From an uncultured Sulfitobacter sp. (GTDB lineage: Bacteria > Pseudomonadota > Alphaproteobacteria > Rhodobacterales > Rhodobacteraceae): a stretch of 8,861 nt of DNA. Position 1 is the stretch's first letter, and every line of letters begins with the position of its first letter. The notes under the pieces are model-generated. The model did not search any database and was not told the DNA's origin. It was given only the letters and a program-made list of their open reading frames with translations. The translations under genes were made by a program, and so were the position numbers. Location: assembly GCA_937923365.1 (NCBI GenBank), contig CALAIJ010000056.1, positions 1 to 8,861 on the forward strand, written 5' to 3'. This document shows, in pieces, positions 1 through 7,404 of this stretch.

Positions 1-617
1 TGCATGTCGCCATTACACGTGCCCAGATAGCGCAGGATCTGGCGCAGTTTGGCCAGATAAGCGGCGGCTTCTTCGGGGCCTCGGATATCGGGCTTGGAGA
101 CGATTTCCATCAGGCAGACGCCTGTGCGGTTCAGGTCCACAAAGGACATGTTGGGGTCCATGTCGTGGATCGATTTGCCTGCGTCCTGTTCCATGTGGAT
201 ACGTTCCACGCGGACCAAACGCGCCGTGCCATTGCCCATCTCCACCAGGACTTCGCCTTCGCCCACGATGGGTTCATACAGCTGGCTGATCTGATAGCCT
301 TGCGGCAGGTCGGGGTAAAAGTAGTTCTTACGATCAAAGGCGGATTTCAGATTGATCTGCGCCTTGAGCCCCAGCCCCGTGCGCACGGCCTGTTCCACGC
401 AATATTCATTGATCACGGGCAGCATGCCGGGCATGGCCGCGTCCACGAAGGCCACGTTTGAATTGGGCTCGGCGCCGAATTGCGTTGAGGCGCCCGAGAA
501 CAACTTGGAATTTGAGGAAACCTGTGCGTGCACTTCCATCCCGATGACCAGTTCCCAGTCATCTTTGGCACCGGCAATACGCTTTGGCGTTGGGGTTTCG
601 TAGGTCAGATCAAGCAT
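1..617 (-). CDS. gatB: Asp/Glu-tRNA amidotransferase subunit B (N-terminal part)
   Basis: GatB is the tRNA-binding and kinase subunit of the cytoplasmic GatCAB complex, which amidates misacylated Glu-tRNA(Gln) or Asp-tRNA(Asn) using ammonia made by GatA. The frame starts at the ATG complementary to 615-617 and runs off the left edge, so only 205 of the roughly 500 residues usual for the family are visible. Family hallmarks are present: IGMEVHAQ at about residues 25-32, [16 protein letters not shown] at 97-112, a QDAGKS segment at 144-149 and [14 protein letters not shown] at 161-174. The start is supported by an AGGGG Shine-Dalgarno (complement of 624-628) six bases upstream and by the conserved opening MLDLTYETP. 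The gene lies 82 bp downstream of the uncharacterised 700-1998 gene in the same direction. That gap holds no convincing terminator, so read-through from it is possible. Confidence 0.97.
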   Translation of the reverse strand, partial: MLDLTYETPTPKRIAGAKDDWELVIGMEVHAQVSSNSKLFSGASTQFGAEPNSNVAFVDAAMPGMLPVINEYCVEQAVRTGLGLKAQINLKSAFDRKNYFYPDLPQGYQISQLYEPIVGEGEVLVEMGNGTARLVRVERIHMEQDAGKSIHDMDPNMSFVDLNRTGVCLMEIVSKPDIRGPEEAAAYLAKLRQILRYLGTCNGDM

Positions 618-699
618 GGCGCGCCCCTGAAGGTGGAATGTCCCTTTGCTCTTAGTTGAGGGGGGCAGGTGCTTCAAGAGGGGAGCGCGTATGGCGGCG

Positions 700-1998
700 T
701 CAGGCGGAGAGCGCTTCGGGGCCCGTATCCGTGAATACGATCCGCTTGCCCGCCGCGATTTCCGAGCGGAAGAGGCTTGTGATGATGCGTACCGCGTCTT
801 CGCGGCCCGAAGCGGCAAAGCGTTCCGGCGAATGGACCCGCAGATTGTTGTCAAAGCCCTGTGCCGCATGGGCCCAGATCATCGGGTGCAATTCGGTCAG
901 GTGATCGCGCACGATCCATGCCGTGCAATCGGCAATGCGCGCACGGTTCTGGTCCGCCTCGTCATTGCCCGAAAAGGCTTGCCCAATGGCATTGGCGCAG
1001 TACGCAGCCAGCAAGTTTACAATATAGGCGTCATTGGTGCGGTCCAGAATATCGTGCAGCCCTTCGATAAAGAACGCCAGATCAAGGTGCGCGCAGGCCT
1101 CGTCGTCATATGTGATCGCGTCGAACATTACCCAAGTGTAGCCGCCTGCACCCCAGACCGACATCGTGCGTGCAGCAGTGCGGCGGGCTTCAAGCTCCAG
1201 CTTGGCATGAGACCCGTGCCAGCGCGGCAGCAGGTAGTTGCCCATCGCGCGCATCGGGCGCGGGTTGGCGGGGTTGAGGTCGATCAAGGCTTCGTAATTG
1301 TCGGCCAGCTGGGTCTTGTCCTCTTTGGCGCCGCTCAGCACCGCGCAGCAGGTTGCCGCCAGAAACGGAGATTGCAGTCCTTTGTTGCAAAACCCGCCCA
1401 GAATGTCTGCGGCACGGTCCACATGCGCTTCGAAAGCTTCGCGGTTCAGGGCAGAGACTTCCACGTCCCAGCCCGTGCCGCGCCATGCCCAGCCTATGTC
1501 CAGATGGGCCTGTGCCACAACCGCGGCAATCACATAGTTTCCGGGGAAATCTGCGAGGATATGTTCCAGCGCTTCGATACCGTCCAGCAAGGGCGCATCG
1601 CGCTCCGGTGTGCCGCTGAGCAGCGCGTGTTCGACGGCCATCACCACGTCTGCACGGGCCCCGTAGGACAGCAGGTCCGCCACAGGCATCGCACCCGGTG
1701 TCATGGCCCGCACGGCATCGGCATCGCTGATCATGGCGCTGAGTTCTTCCCAGCGTTCCTGTCGGGCAAGGCGTTGACCGGTCTTGATATGTTGGTCGCG
1801 GCAGGTGTCTTCGGCAGTTGGGTCGGGACATAGAATCTGCAGCATGGACGCTGCACCTGCATTCATCGGCTGGTGCACTTCGCGGCGCATGATGGTGCGG
1901 CCATGGTGCAGTGGCTTGACCGCCATGTCAGGGGCAGCACCCTTTCGGCCTGCAATGGCTGACAGCGTGTCAGTGACGATCTTGGAAAATTGGATCAT
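700..1998 (-). CDS. Conserved-looking protein of unknown function, helical-repeat-like
   Basis: This 432-residue protein matches no characterised family I can name with certainty. No signal peptide or membrane helix is evident, so it is probably cytoplasmic. Its centre is rich in alanine and leucine helices spaced like tetratricopeptide-type repeats (about 135-255), including a stretch [13 protein letters not shown] at 170-182. A second distinctive block at about 242-293 has the form [19 protein letters not shown] followed by HGS and [13 protein letters not shown]. These tryptophan-rich blocks loosely recall DUF4034-type proteins, but that is from memory and unverified. Cysteines are scattered (C57, C66, C204, C217, C218, C302, C334, C358) without a metal-site pattern. 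The ATG at 1998 has only a weak ribosome site, and internal Met codons at residues 25, 37 and 45 are alternative starts because conservation seems to begin later. It is divergent from the transglycosylase gene and lies upstream of gatB. Confidence 0.85.
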   Translation of the reverse strand: MIQFSKIVTDTLSAIAGRKGAAPDMAVKPLHHGRTIMRREVHQPMNAGAASMLQILCPDPTAEDTCRDQHIKTGQRLARQERWEELSAMISDADAVRAMTPGAMPVADLLSYGARADVVMAVEHALLSGTPERDAPLLDGIEALEHILADFPGNYVIAAVVAQAHLDIGWAWRGTGWDVEVSALNREAFEAHVDRAADILGGFCNKGLQSPFLAATCCAVLSGAKEDKTQLADNYEALIDLNPANPRPMRAMGNYLLPRWHGSHAKLELEARRTAARTMSVWGAGGYTWVMFDAITYDDEACAHLDLAFFIEGLHDILDRTNDAYIVNLLAAYCANAIGQAFSGNDEADQNRARIADCTAWIVRDHLTELHPMIWAHAAQGFDNNLRVHSPERFAASGREDAVRIITSLFRSEIAAGKRIVFTDTGPEALSA

Positions 1999-2212
1999 GG
2001 TCGGGAGCTACTCGTTCTTGCTTTTCAACAACGATCAAACTGCCCGTGCAATGGGGCAGAAGCGTGGCGTGGCTGCGCTCATACTGCGAAGTTATTTCGC
2101 CTTTAACGTGTGTTGGGCCGGTTTCTGCCGCAGTAGGGCAAGATTGTTCCCGTATGGGTTACATTCGCGGTTCAAGGGGCGGGTTGTTTCGCGAATCCGT
2201 CGGGAACAAGCG

Positions 2213-2227
2213 TTAACCTTGCATTAA
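2213..2227 (+). promoter_or_regulatory. Perfect CtrA-type binding site
   Basis: The sequence reads TTAA, then seven bases CCTTGCA, then TTAA followed by CC. This is an exact match to the TTAA-N7-TTAA(C) consensus of the alphaproteobacterial response regulator CtrA. It ends 28 bp before the start codon of the transglycosylase gene at 2256. The second half-site TTAACC (2224-2229) sits where a -35 element would lie, the usual geometry for CtrA-activated promoters. I found no other full copy in the window. The site is read directly from sequence; regulation by CtrA is inference. Confidence 0.7.
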
Positions 2228-2240
2228 CCAACAGAAGCAC

Positions 2241-2260
2241 TTCATAAAGTGTTTTATGAA
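2241..2260 (+). repeat. Perfect 8-4-8 inverted repeat over the start codon
   Basis: TTCATAAA (2241-2248) is the exact reverse complement of TTTATGAA (2253-2260), with a four-base GTGT loop between them. The right arm contains the ATG at 2256-2258, and the left arm occupies the place where a Shine-Dalgarno would be expected; none is visible. It could act in RNA as a hairpin that closes the start codon, or in DNA as an operator next to the CtrA box. Both roles are inference. The stem is AT-rich, so its stability as RNA is modest. Confidence 0.55.
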
Positions 2261-3041
2261 ACAACTGGTTCTTTGCGTAACATTGGCCCTTTGGGTTGTC
2301 CCCGCCTTCGCGCAGACCGCCGCAGAGGTGCGTCCTCAGGCGCGTTCCGAAGCGGCAGCACAATCAAAGGTTGTGGGCGCTGCCGGAATTGCACCGGATG
2401 CGGAACTTGTCCCGACGCGGCCAGCCGCGCCTCAGCTGGCAGCCAGTTTCCAGACCGATCTGCGCCCGCCTGCGCGCAGCGGTGCTGTGCCGCGCACAAG
2501 GTGGCAGCATATGGAAGGTCATGTGATCTGGACCCGTGCGGCATTGTCCGCGCTAAAAGATCACGGGCGCCCCTTGGTGAACGAGGTGCCCCGCGACATT
2601 GCCAACTGGTGCCCCGCGTACCCTACCAATACCGATGCACAGCGCCGTGCCTTCTGGGTCGGCTTTATGTCGGCGCTCGCCAAACACGAGAGTACTTACA
2701 AGCCATGGGCCGTTGGTGGCGGGGGGCAATGGTATGGATTGCTGCAAATCCTGCCACAGACCGCCCGCTGGCGTAAATGCAACGTGGGCACGGGCGAGGC
2801 GCTCAAGAACGGGGCGGCCAACCTGAGTTGTGCTGTGCGGATCATGGCAATCACAGTGCCGCGCGACGGGGTCATCCACGGCTACAGAGGCAAGAGGGGC
2901 CTTGGCGTGACAGCCGATTGGGGTCCGATGCACAAGGCCGCCAAACGGCGCGACATGGCAAATTGGCTCAAACGGCAAGCCTATTGCACCCCGCGTGACG
3001 CGATCCGCCCCAAGGTGCGGCCCGTCGTTAAAGCCGGATAA
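2256..3041 (+). CDS. Exported lytic-transglycosylase-like (SLT-fold) protein
   Basis: This 261-residue protein has a clear Sec signal peptide (MKQLVLCVTLALWVVPAFA, predicted cleavage after residue 19), an alanine/proline-rich linker to about residue 80, and a lysozyme-like domain from about 125 to 235. Soluble lytic transglycosylases cleave peptidoglycan between MurNAc and GlcNAc in the periplasm using one catalytic glutamate. Here that is probably E145 in AKHES, followed by YKP and then the SLT-type block GLLQILPQTAR at 161-171. Four cysteines in the mature part (119, 175, 192, 244) could form two disulfides. The ATG is chosen because the signal peptide begins there, although no Shine-Dalgarno is visible; upstream lie a CtrA box and an inverted repeat covering the ATG. 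The usual GAxGLMQ loop is replaced by GGGGQWYGLLQ, so it is a divergent family member. Substrate and partner are unknown. Confidence 0.85.
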   Translation: MKQLVLCVTLALWVVPAFAQTAAEVRPQARSEAAAQSKVVGAAGIAPDAELVPTRPAAPQLAASFQTDLRPPARSGAVPRTRWQHMEGHVIWTRAALSALKDHGRPLVNEVPRDIANWCPAYPTNTDAQRRAFWVGFMSALAKHESTYKPWAVGGGGQWYGLLQILPQTARWRKCNVGTGEALKNGAANLSCAVRIMAITVPRDGVIHGYRGKRGLGVTADWGPMHKAAKRRDMANWLKRQAYCTPRDAIRPKVRPVVKAG

Positions 3042-3479
3042 TCACTGCATCAGCTGGAAGTGATAGCGCATGACCTTGATGCCTTTTGCTTCCAAAGCTT
3101 CCTCAAATGCGCGGTGAGGCGGGGTCGCCTCGAACGGCAGGCGTATTTTGCGCCCCGAGGTCAGTACGGCAGAGGCGCGCACGGAAAAGTCCAGCCGCGT
3201 ATCCAGACGTACATGATCTATGTCTGTGTGCGCGATCTGAACTTCGCGCCTGCCTGAGTACCAGCGCAACTCCTCTGACCGCAGTTCCAGCCCAGCGGCA
3301 GGGTTTGCGGCCAGATCGTAAACTGCGGGCAGGGTAAAGACTGCTAGCACCAGCATCAGCCAGGGGGCTGCCTCCAGCCACATCCACGCAGCCCAAAGGG
3401 CCAGAAGGACGCCGGCCACCACCAGTGCGGTTGTCAAACTGCGCGAGGTGCGACGGTAGCTGAAGGTGCTGTCGCTCAT
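3042..3479 (-). CDS. Two-helix membrane protein of unknown function
   Basis: This 145-residue protein has two hydrophobic helices at about 16-36 and 38-56 joined by a short tryptophan-containing turn, then a soluble C-terminal domain of about 85 residues. That domain is rich in short beta-strand patterns (LELRSEELRWYSGRREVQIAHTD, then VLTSGRKIRLPF) and ends in a short helix. The layout resembles small bacterial membrane proteins with a PH-like domain, which is a resemblance only. The start at 3479 gives an ATGA overlap with the stop of the upstream gene; an in-frame extension to 3659 would lie inside that gene and lacks membrane-protein character. No Shine-Dalgarno is seen, which fits translational coupling. 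It is the last gene of the pepN operon, and its stop codon directly abuts the stop of the convergent transglycosylase gene. Confidence 0.85.
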   Translation of the reverse strand: MSDSTFSYRRTSRSLTTALVVAGVLLALWAAWMWLEAAPWLMLVLAVFTLPAVYDLAANPAAGLELRSEELRWYSGRREVQIAHTDIDHVRLDTRLDFSVRASAVLTSGRKIRLPFEATPPHRAFEEALEAKGIKVMRYHFQLMQ

Positions 3480-4006
3480 GTCAGGCGGAAGATCCGTGCC
3501 AGTTCCGTCAGCGCATCCGATTGCCGCGTGCTGGGCGTGCCGCCCGTGGCTTGCGTGATGTCCCCCAGCACGGACATCAGGGGCTGGAAATGATCCGCGC
3601 CATCTATCGCCTTCAGCTTTTTGGCCAGTCGCGAGAAGGCGGGCGTCGGCCCTTGGCATTCCTCGACGAACCAGCGGCCAAGGATGGTAATTTCCTGCGA
3701 GGTTTCACCGTCGATGGCAAGATGTTTGCGCAAGGCGTGATCGGTTTTGGCACGGGCTTCTACCGTCGGCAGATCGTCAAGCTCCAAAAACGCCACAGCC
3801 AGCGCGCCCACGGCCAGCTTGGGATCATCAATCCCGTCAACAGGGTGCTGGTTGGCGCGCCTGCGAAAGCCAAAACGGCGCGCGGCGTTCTTCACGTCCT
3901 GGGCCGCTCCAATCAGATCGGTGGCCACGTCAGCGGCGCGCTGGGCGCGGTTGAACCAGACGTAGCCTGCCACGATGATCCCGACGAGGGCGATGATGAT
4001 GTGCAT
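3476..4006 (-). CDS. Membrane-anchored small protein, possibly TerB-like
   Basis: This 176-residue protein starts with one N-terminal hydrophobic helix (residues 2-18), then a charged amphipathic stretch (19-50), then an all-helical domain at about 60-175. The helical domain, with DDPKLAVGALAVAFLELDDLPTVEA and later LMSVLGDITQATGGTPSTRQSDALTELARIF, follows the rhythm of TerB/DjlA-type domains, where paired acidic helices can bind metal. The classic acidic residues are only partly kept, so this is a tentative fold guess and no tellurite role is implied. The ATG at 4006 is preceded at ten bases by a strong AGGAGG (complement of 4017-4022) located inside the end of the upstream reductase gene; the gap between the two genes is three bases. 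Its stop overlaps the next start as ATGA. Confidence 0.85.
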   Translation of the reverse strand: MHIIIALVGIIVAGYVWFNRAQRAADVATDLIGAAQDVKNAARRFGFRRRANQHPVDGIDDPKLAVGALAVAFLELDDLPTVEARAKTDHALRKHLAIDGETSQEITILGRWFVEECQGPTPAFSRLAKKLKAIDGADHFQPLMSVLGDITQATGGTPSTRQSDALTELARIFRLT

Positions 4007-4009
4007 GCG

Positions 4010-4747
4010 TTAGCGTCCTCCTGTCACATTCAGGGTTGATCCGGTGACATAGGATGCCTCGTCGGACATCAGCCACAAGATTGCTTTGGCGACTTCCTCG
4101 GCGCTGCCTGTGCGCTGCATCGGCACGTTTGGCGCGTTGCGCGCTGCACGGTCCGGATCGCCGCCCTTGGCGTGGATCGCCGTTTCGATAATGCCGGGGG
4201 CCACGCCCATCACGCGCAGGCCAGAGGCGGCCACTTCGTCCGAGAGGCCCTTGGTAAAGATGTCCATCGCAGCTTTGGTCGCCGCATAGTCCACGTATGT
4301 ATTGGCCGAGCCCAACCGTGCAGCGGCAGAGGTCACGTTGATGATGACGCCCTTACCGCGCGGCTCCATCCGCAAGACGGCTTCTTTCGCCACAAGGATC
4401 GCACCGATGGTGTTCACATCAAAAAGCTGGCGCAGACGCGCGAATGTCAGGTCCGTCACGCGGGCGGTCTGACCCACAATCCCTGCGTTGTTGATCAGCG
4501 CGTCCAGCGGGCCGAAGGCATCTACCTCTCGGTACATCGCGGCAATGGCATCAGGGTCGGAGACGTCCGCCTGAACAATAAGCGCGCGTGCGCCTGCGGC
4601 GATCGCAGCCTGTGCCACATTTTCGGCCCCGGCGCGGTCACTGTTGTAATTGATAGCCACATCATAGCCGCGCTGTGCGGCAAGGATGGCACAAGCGGCA
4701 CCGATCCCGGCGGAGGCCCCTGTGATCAGACAAACAGGGCGGGTCAT
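4010..4747 (-). CDS. Short-chain dehydrogenase/reductase (SDR), classical type
   Basis: This 245-residue NAD(P)-dependent oxidoreductase has all classical SDR marks: the nucleotide-binding TGASAGIG (residues 9-16), D61 after the fourth strand, NNAG (86-89), N112, the catalytic S140, Y154 and K158 (YAATK), and PG at 184-185. The length is normal for the family. NYNSDR after strand beta-2 (33-38) lacks the aspartate typical of NAD-specific members and fits NADP(H) use, which is inference. It resembles FabG/YgfF-like reductases, but the substrate cannot be read from sequence. The terminal VTGSTLNVTGG is the common FabG-like ending. Its ATG overlaps the pepN stop as ATGA and no clear Shine-Dalgarno is present, so it is probably translated by coupling to pepN. 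Confidence 0.95.
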   Translation of the reverse strand: MTRPVCLITGASAGIGAACAILAAQRGYDVAINYNSDRAGAENVAQAAIAAGARALIVQADVSDPDAIAAMYREVDAFGPLDALINNAGIVGQTARVTDLTFARLRQLFDVNTIGAILVAKEAVLRMEPRGKGVIINVTSAAARLGSANTYVDYAATKAAMDIFTKGLSDEVAASGLRVMGVAPGIIETAIHAKGGDPDRAARNAPNVPMQRTGSAEEVAKAILWLMSDEASYVTGSTLNVTGGR

Positions 4748-7296
4748 GCGGCCAGTATCCGTGTCAGCATTTCAGAGGTATCGCGGCTGAGGTTCGGCGT
4801 GGCCAGGATACGCTCCAACTGGGCGCGGATCAGCGACTGGCGGCCTTCGTCGTAGCGCCGCCACGTCTGAAAGGCCGAGCACATGCGCGCCGTGGTCTGC
4901 GGGTTTAGTGGGTCCAGTTTGATCAGCCAATCCGCCAGCAGTTTGTACCCCGCACCGCTGGCATGGTGAAAGCCTGCGTGATGCATCGCCATCATGCCCA
5001 TCACGGCGCGAAAGCGGTTCGGGTTCTTCCAGTTGAAATCGGGGTGCCGGGTCAGCCGTTCCACGGTGGCGACGGTTTGGTCCGGCTTGGATTGCCCCAC
5101 TTGCAGACCAAACCATTTGTCCATCACCAGACGGTCGTCGCGCCATTGCTCTTCAAAGGCTTTCAGCTTTTCATCGCCGTTGCCATAGCGCACGACTGCG
5201 TTCAATGCGCCCAGTTGCAAGGTCATGTTGTCGGCCGCATCATATTGTGCCGCAGCCAGTGCACCGCCGTCTTTGCGGCTGATCAGCGACAGCATCACGC
5301 CTGCAAGCCCGCGTTTGCCCGATTGCTCTGCATTGGGTTGGTAGGGGCCCGTGATCTGGTTGGTATCATAAATCTCGCGGGCCACGTCGCCAAAGGTTTC
5401 GGCCATCGCAAGCCCCATCTTTTCGGATGCACGATAGATCACCTCCGGGTCGGGCACATGGCCCATGTCATGCAGAAGTCCTGCCAGTTCCGAGGCACCT
5501 GGCCAGCCGATGATCAGATCGCGAAAGGCCGGATCAAGACGGGTGTCCGTCACAACGGTTTTGATCCCTGCCAGAAAGGCAGGATCGGGGTCCGCGTCCT
5601 TCAAGATCATGTCCAGCATGGATTTGCGGGCCAGCATATTGGCCTGCTCCCAGCGGTTGAAAGGATCGGTATCGGCGCTAAGCAGATGCGCGCGTTGCGC
5701 ATCGGTCAGATCGTGATGCAGCACGACCGGTGCGGAAAACCCACGCAGGAGGGAAGCGACGGGCTGTGCGTCGAGACCTGTGAAGCGGAAACTTTGCTCT
5801 GCCTTCGTCATTTCCAGCACACGGGTGTCCAGCACCTCGTCCCCGTCGGGGCCAATGAGGCCCATGGCAATGGGGATGACCTGTGGCTGAGGGTCCGGCG
5901 TTGCCGCCGAGGGCGGGGTATGCTGCGTGAAGGTCAGGGTTAGCGTGTCCAGATCGAAGCTTTCCGACACCGTCAGATGCGGCGTGCCGGCCTGCGCATA
6001 CCAGCGTTTGAACTGGGTAAGATCACGGCCCGTGGTATCCTCGAACACCTTGAGCCAGTCCTCGATGGTGGCGGCATCGCCATCGTGGCGTTCAAAGTAA
6101 AGGTCGAGCGCCTGGGCATAGGCCGCGTCGCCTACCAGCAGCTTCAGCATGCCGATAACCTCGGCGCCTTTCTCGTAGACGGTGGCGGTATAGAAGTTGT
6201 TGATCTCCTGAAAGCTGGCGGGTCGCACGGGGTGGGCAAGGGGGCCTTGGTCTTCGGGGAACTGGCGTGCGCGCAGGTCGATCACGTCAGAGATCCGCTT
6301 GACCGGGGCGGAACGCATGTCCGAGGTGAACTGGCTGTCGCGGTAGACTGTCAGCCCTTCCTTGAGGCACAGCTGAAACCAGTCGCGGCAGGTGATCCGG
6401 TTGCCGGTCCAGTTGTGGAAATACTCATGCGCGATGATCGCCTCGATCCGCTCAAAATTGGTATCGGTCGATGTTGCGGCACTGGCAAGGACGGCGGAAG
6501 AGTTGAAGATGTTCAGGCCCTTGTTCTCCATCGCACCCATGTTGAAGTCATCCACGGCCACGATGTTGAACAGGTCCAGATCATATTCGCGTCCATAGAC
6601 GTCCTCGTCCCATTTCATGCTGTCCTTCAGCGCCTGCATCCCGAAGGCGCATTTGCCTTCGTCGCCGGGGCGCACGTACAGGTTCAGATCAACATGTCGC
6701 CCGCCCATGGTGGTGAACGTATCGGGATGGGCGACCAGATCGCCTGCGACGAGCGCAAAAAGATACGCGGGCTTTGGATGCGGGTCGTGCCATTCGGCGT
6801 GGCCTTTGCGGGTTGAAACCGGATTACCGTTTGACAGCAGCACGGGGTAGGGGCCGTCTATGGTCACGGTGAAAATGCTCATCACGTCGGGACGGTCGGG
6901 GTAATAGGTGATCTTGCGAAAGCCTTCGGCCTCGCACTGGGTGCAATACATGTCAGACGACATGTACAGACCTTCAAGAGCGGTGTTGCCTGCGGGGTCG
7001 ATCTCTACCTCCGCTTCCCATGTGAAGGGGCCATCGGGCACAGCACAGGTCAGACCCTCATCGGTCAGCGTCGGGCTGACCTCTTCGCCGTTGATACGCG
7101 CAGACATCAGCTTGAGCGCCTCGCCGTGCAAAAAGAAGGTCTGCGCGGGCGCATCAGGGTTCGGGGCAAACCGGATACGGCTTTTCACGCGGGTCGCATT
7201 GGGGGCAAGGGCGAAGTCCAGTTTGACCTCCTCCACCAGCCAACCGAAGGGCGTGTAGTCAGACAGATAGATCGTCTGGGGGGCAGCGTCGCGCAT
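4744..7296 (-). CDS. pepN: Aminopeptidase N (M1 zinc metallopeptidase)
   Basis: This 850-residue cytoplasmic aminopeptidase removes N-terminal residues from peptides at the end of protein turnover; the E. coli enzyme is about 870 residues. Visible active-site features are Q120 and E122 (substrate amine pocket, in CTQCEAEGFRK), the exopeptidase motif GAMEN at 254-258, the zinc site HEYFH at 290-294 with E313 eighteen residues later in LKEGLT, and the transition-state tyrosine Y374 in TVYEKGAEV. The long helical C-terminal region of the bacterial PepN type is complete to the end. I chose the ATG at 7296 because AGGA (complement of 7303-7306) stands six bases upstream and MRDAAPQTIYLSDYTPFGW is a typical start. 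A GTG at 7335 would add 13 atypical residues. It heads a four-gene operon and is divergent from the small membrane-protein gene at 7405. Confidence 0.97.
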   Translation of the reverse strand: MRDAAPQTIYLSDYTPFGWLVEEVKLDFALAPNATRVKSRIRFAPNPDAPAQTFFLHGEALKLMSARINGEEVSPTLTDEGLTCAVPDGPFTWEAEVEIDPAGNTALEGLYMSSDMYCTQCEAEGFRKITYYPDRPDVMSIFTVTIDGPYPVLLSNGNPVSTRKGHAEWHDPHPKPAYLFALVAGDLVAHPDTFTTMGGRHVDLNLYVRPGDEGKCAFGMQALKDSMKWDEDVYGREYDLDLFNIVAVDDFNMGAMENKGLNIFNSSAVLASAATSTDTNFERIEAIIAHEYFHNWTGNRITCRDWFQLCLKEGLTVYRDSQFTSDMRSAPVKRISDVIDLRARQFPEDQGPLAHPVRPASFQEINNFYTATVYEKGAEVIGMLKLLVGDAAYAQALDLYFERHDGDAATIEDWLKVFEDTTGRDLTQFKRWYAQAGTPHLTVSESFDLDTLTLTFTQHTPPSAATPDPQPQVIPIAMGLIGPDGDEVLDTRVLEMTKAEQSFRFTGLDAQPVASLLRGFSAPVVLHHDLTDAQRAHLLSADTDPFNRWEQANMLARKSMLDMILKDADPDPAFLAGIKTVVTDTRLDPAFRDLIIGWPGASELAGLLHDMGHVPDPEVIYRASEKMGLAMAETFGDVAREIYDTNQITGPYQPNAEQSGKRGLAGVMLSLISRKDGGALAAAQYDAADNMTLQLGALNAVVRYGNGDEKLKAFEEQWRDDRLVMDKWFGLQVGQSKPDQTVATVERLTRHPDFNWKNPNRFRAVMGMMAMHHAGFHHASGAGYKLLADWLIKLDPLNPQTTARMCSAFQTWRRYDEGRQSLIRAQLERILATPNLSRDTSEMLTRILAA

Positions 7297-7343
7297 GGGG
7301 TGTCCTGACTTTCTTGGAACGATTGGCCTTTGCACACGTTAGG

Positions 7344-7382
7344 TTTGCAAGAGGAGACCCGCAAGACGGGTCATACTGCAAA
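7344..7382 (+). promoter_or_regulatory. Nested inverted repeat in the pepN divergent intergenic region
   Basis: Two inverted repeats are stacked around one centre: TTTGCA (7344-7349) with TGCAAA (7377-7382) outside, and GACCCG (7356-7361) with CGGGTC (7367-7372) inside, around a five-base loop CAAGA. TTTGCA also occurs once more at 7329-7334. The structure lies 22 bp before the 7405 start and 48 bp before the pepN start, in the 108-bp gap between divergent genes, so it could be an operator or a hairpin in the 5' leader of the small gene. I could not find a convincing -35/-10 pair for either gene here. Confidence 0.45.
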
Positions 7383-7404
7383 GTAACGAAAAGGAAATTG
7401 AACC

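Noticed and set aside
618..699. Possible terminator or promoter between the 432-residue gene and gatB
   Set aside because: No stem followed by T residues and no convincing -35/-10 pair was seen on the minus strand.
646..1833. A 395-codon open frame on the plus strand
   Set aside because: It is fully antisense to the 700-1998 gene, has no ribosome site and has low-complexity, Arg/Cys/His-rich composition typical of GC-rich shadow frames.
2041..2058. TGCCC/GGGCA hairpin upstream of the 700-1998 gene
   Set aside because: The stem has only five base pairs and no T tract or regulatory context.
2163..2196. Inverted repeat ATTCGCG/CGCGAAT in the divergent intergenic region
   Set aside because: It has seven-base arms 20 bases apart with no half-site repeat elsewhere; chance is plausible in GC-rich DNA, so it is not listed as a feature.
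3480..3659. In-frame N-terminal extension of the two-helix membrane protein
   Set aside because: It lies inside the upstream gene, is Arg/His/Gly-rich, and would place a long charged segment before the membrane helices. The ATGA start at 3479 is better.
4963..6816. Two long plus-strand open frames (4963-5943 and 5977-6816)
   Set aside because: Both lie antisense inside pepN, whose family motifs are intact; the translated products look like antisense shadows.
7297..7335. GTG start adding 13 residues to aminopeptidase N
   Set aside because: The ATG at 7296 has a properly spaced AGGA, and the protein from there begins like other PepN proteins.
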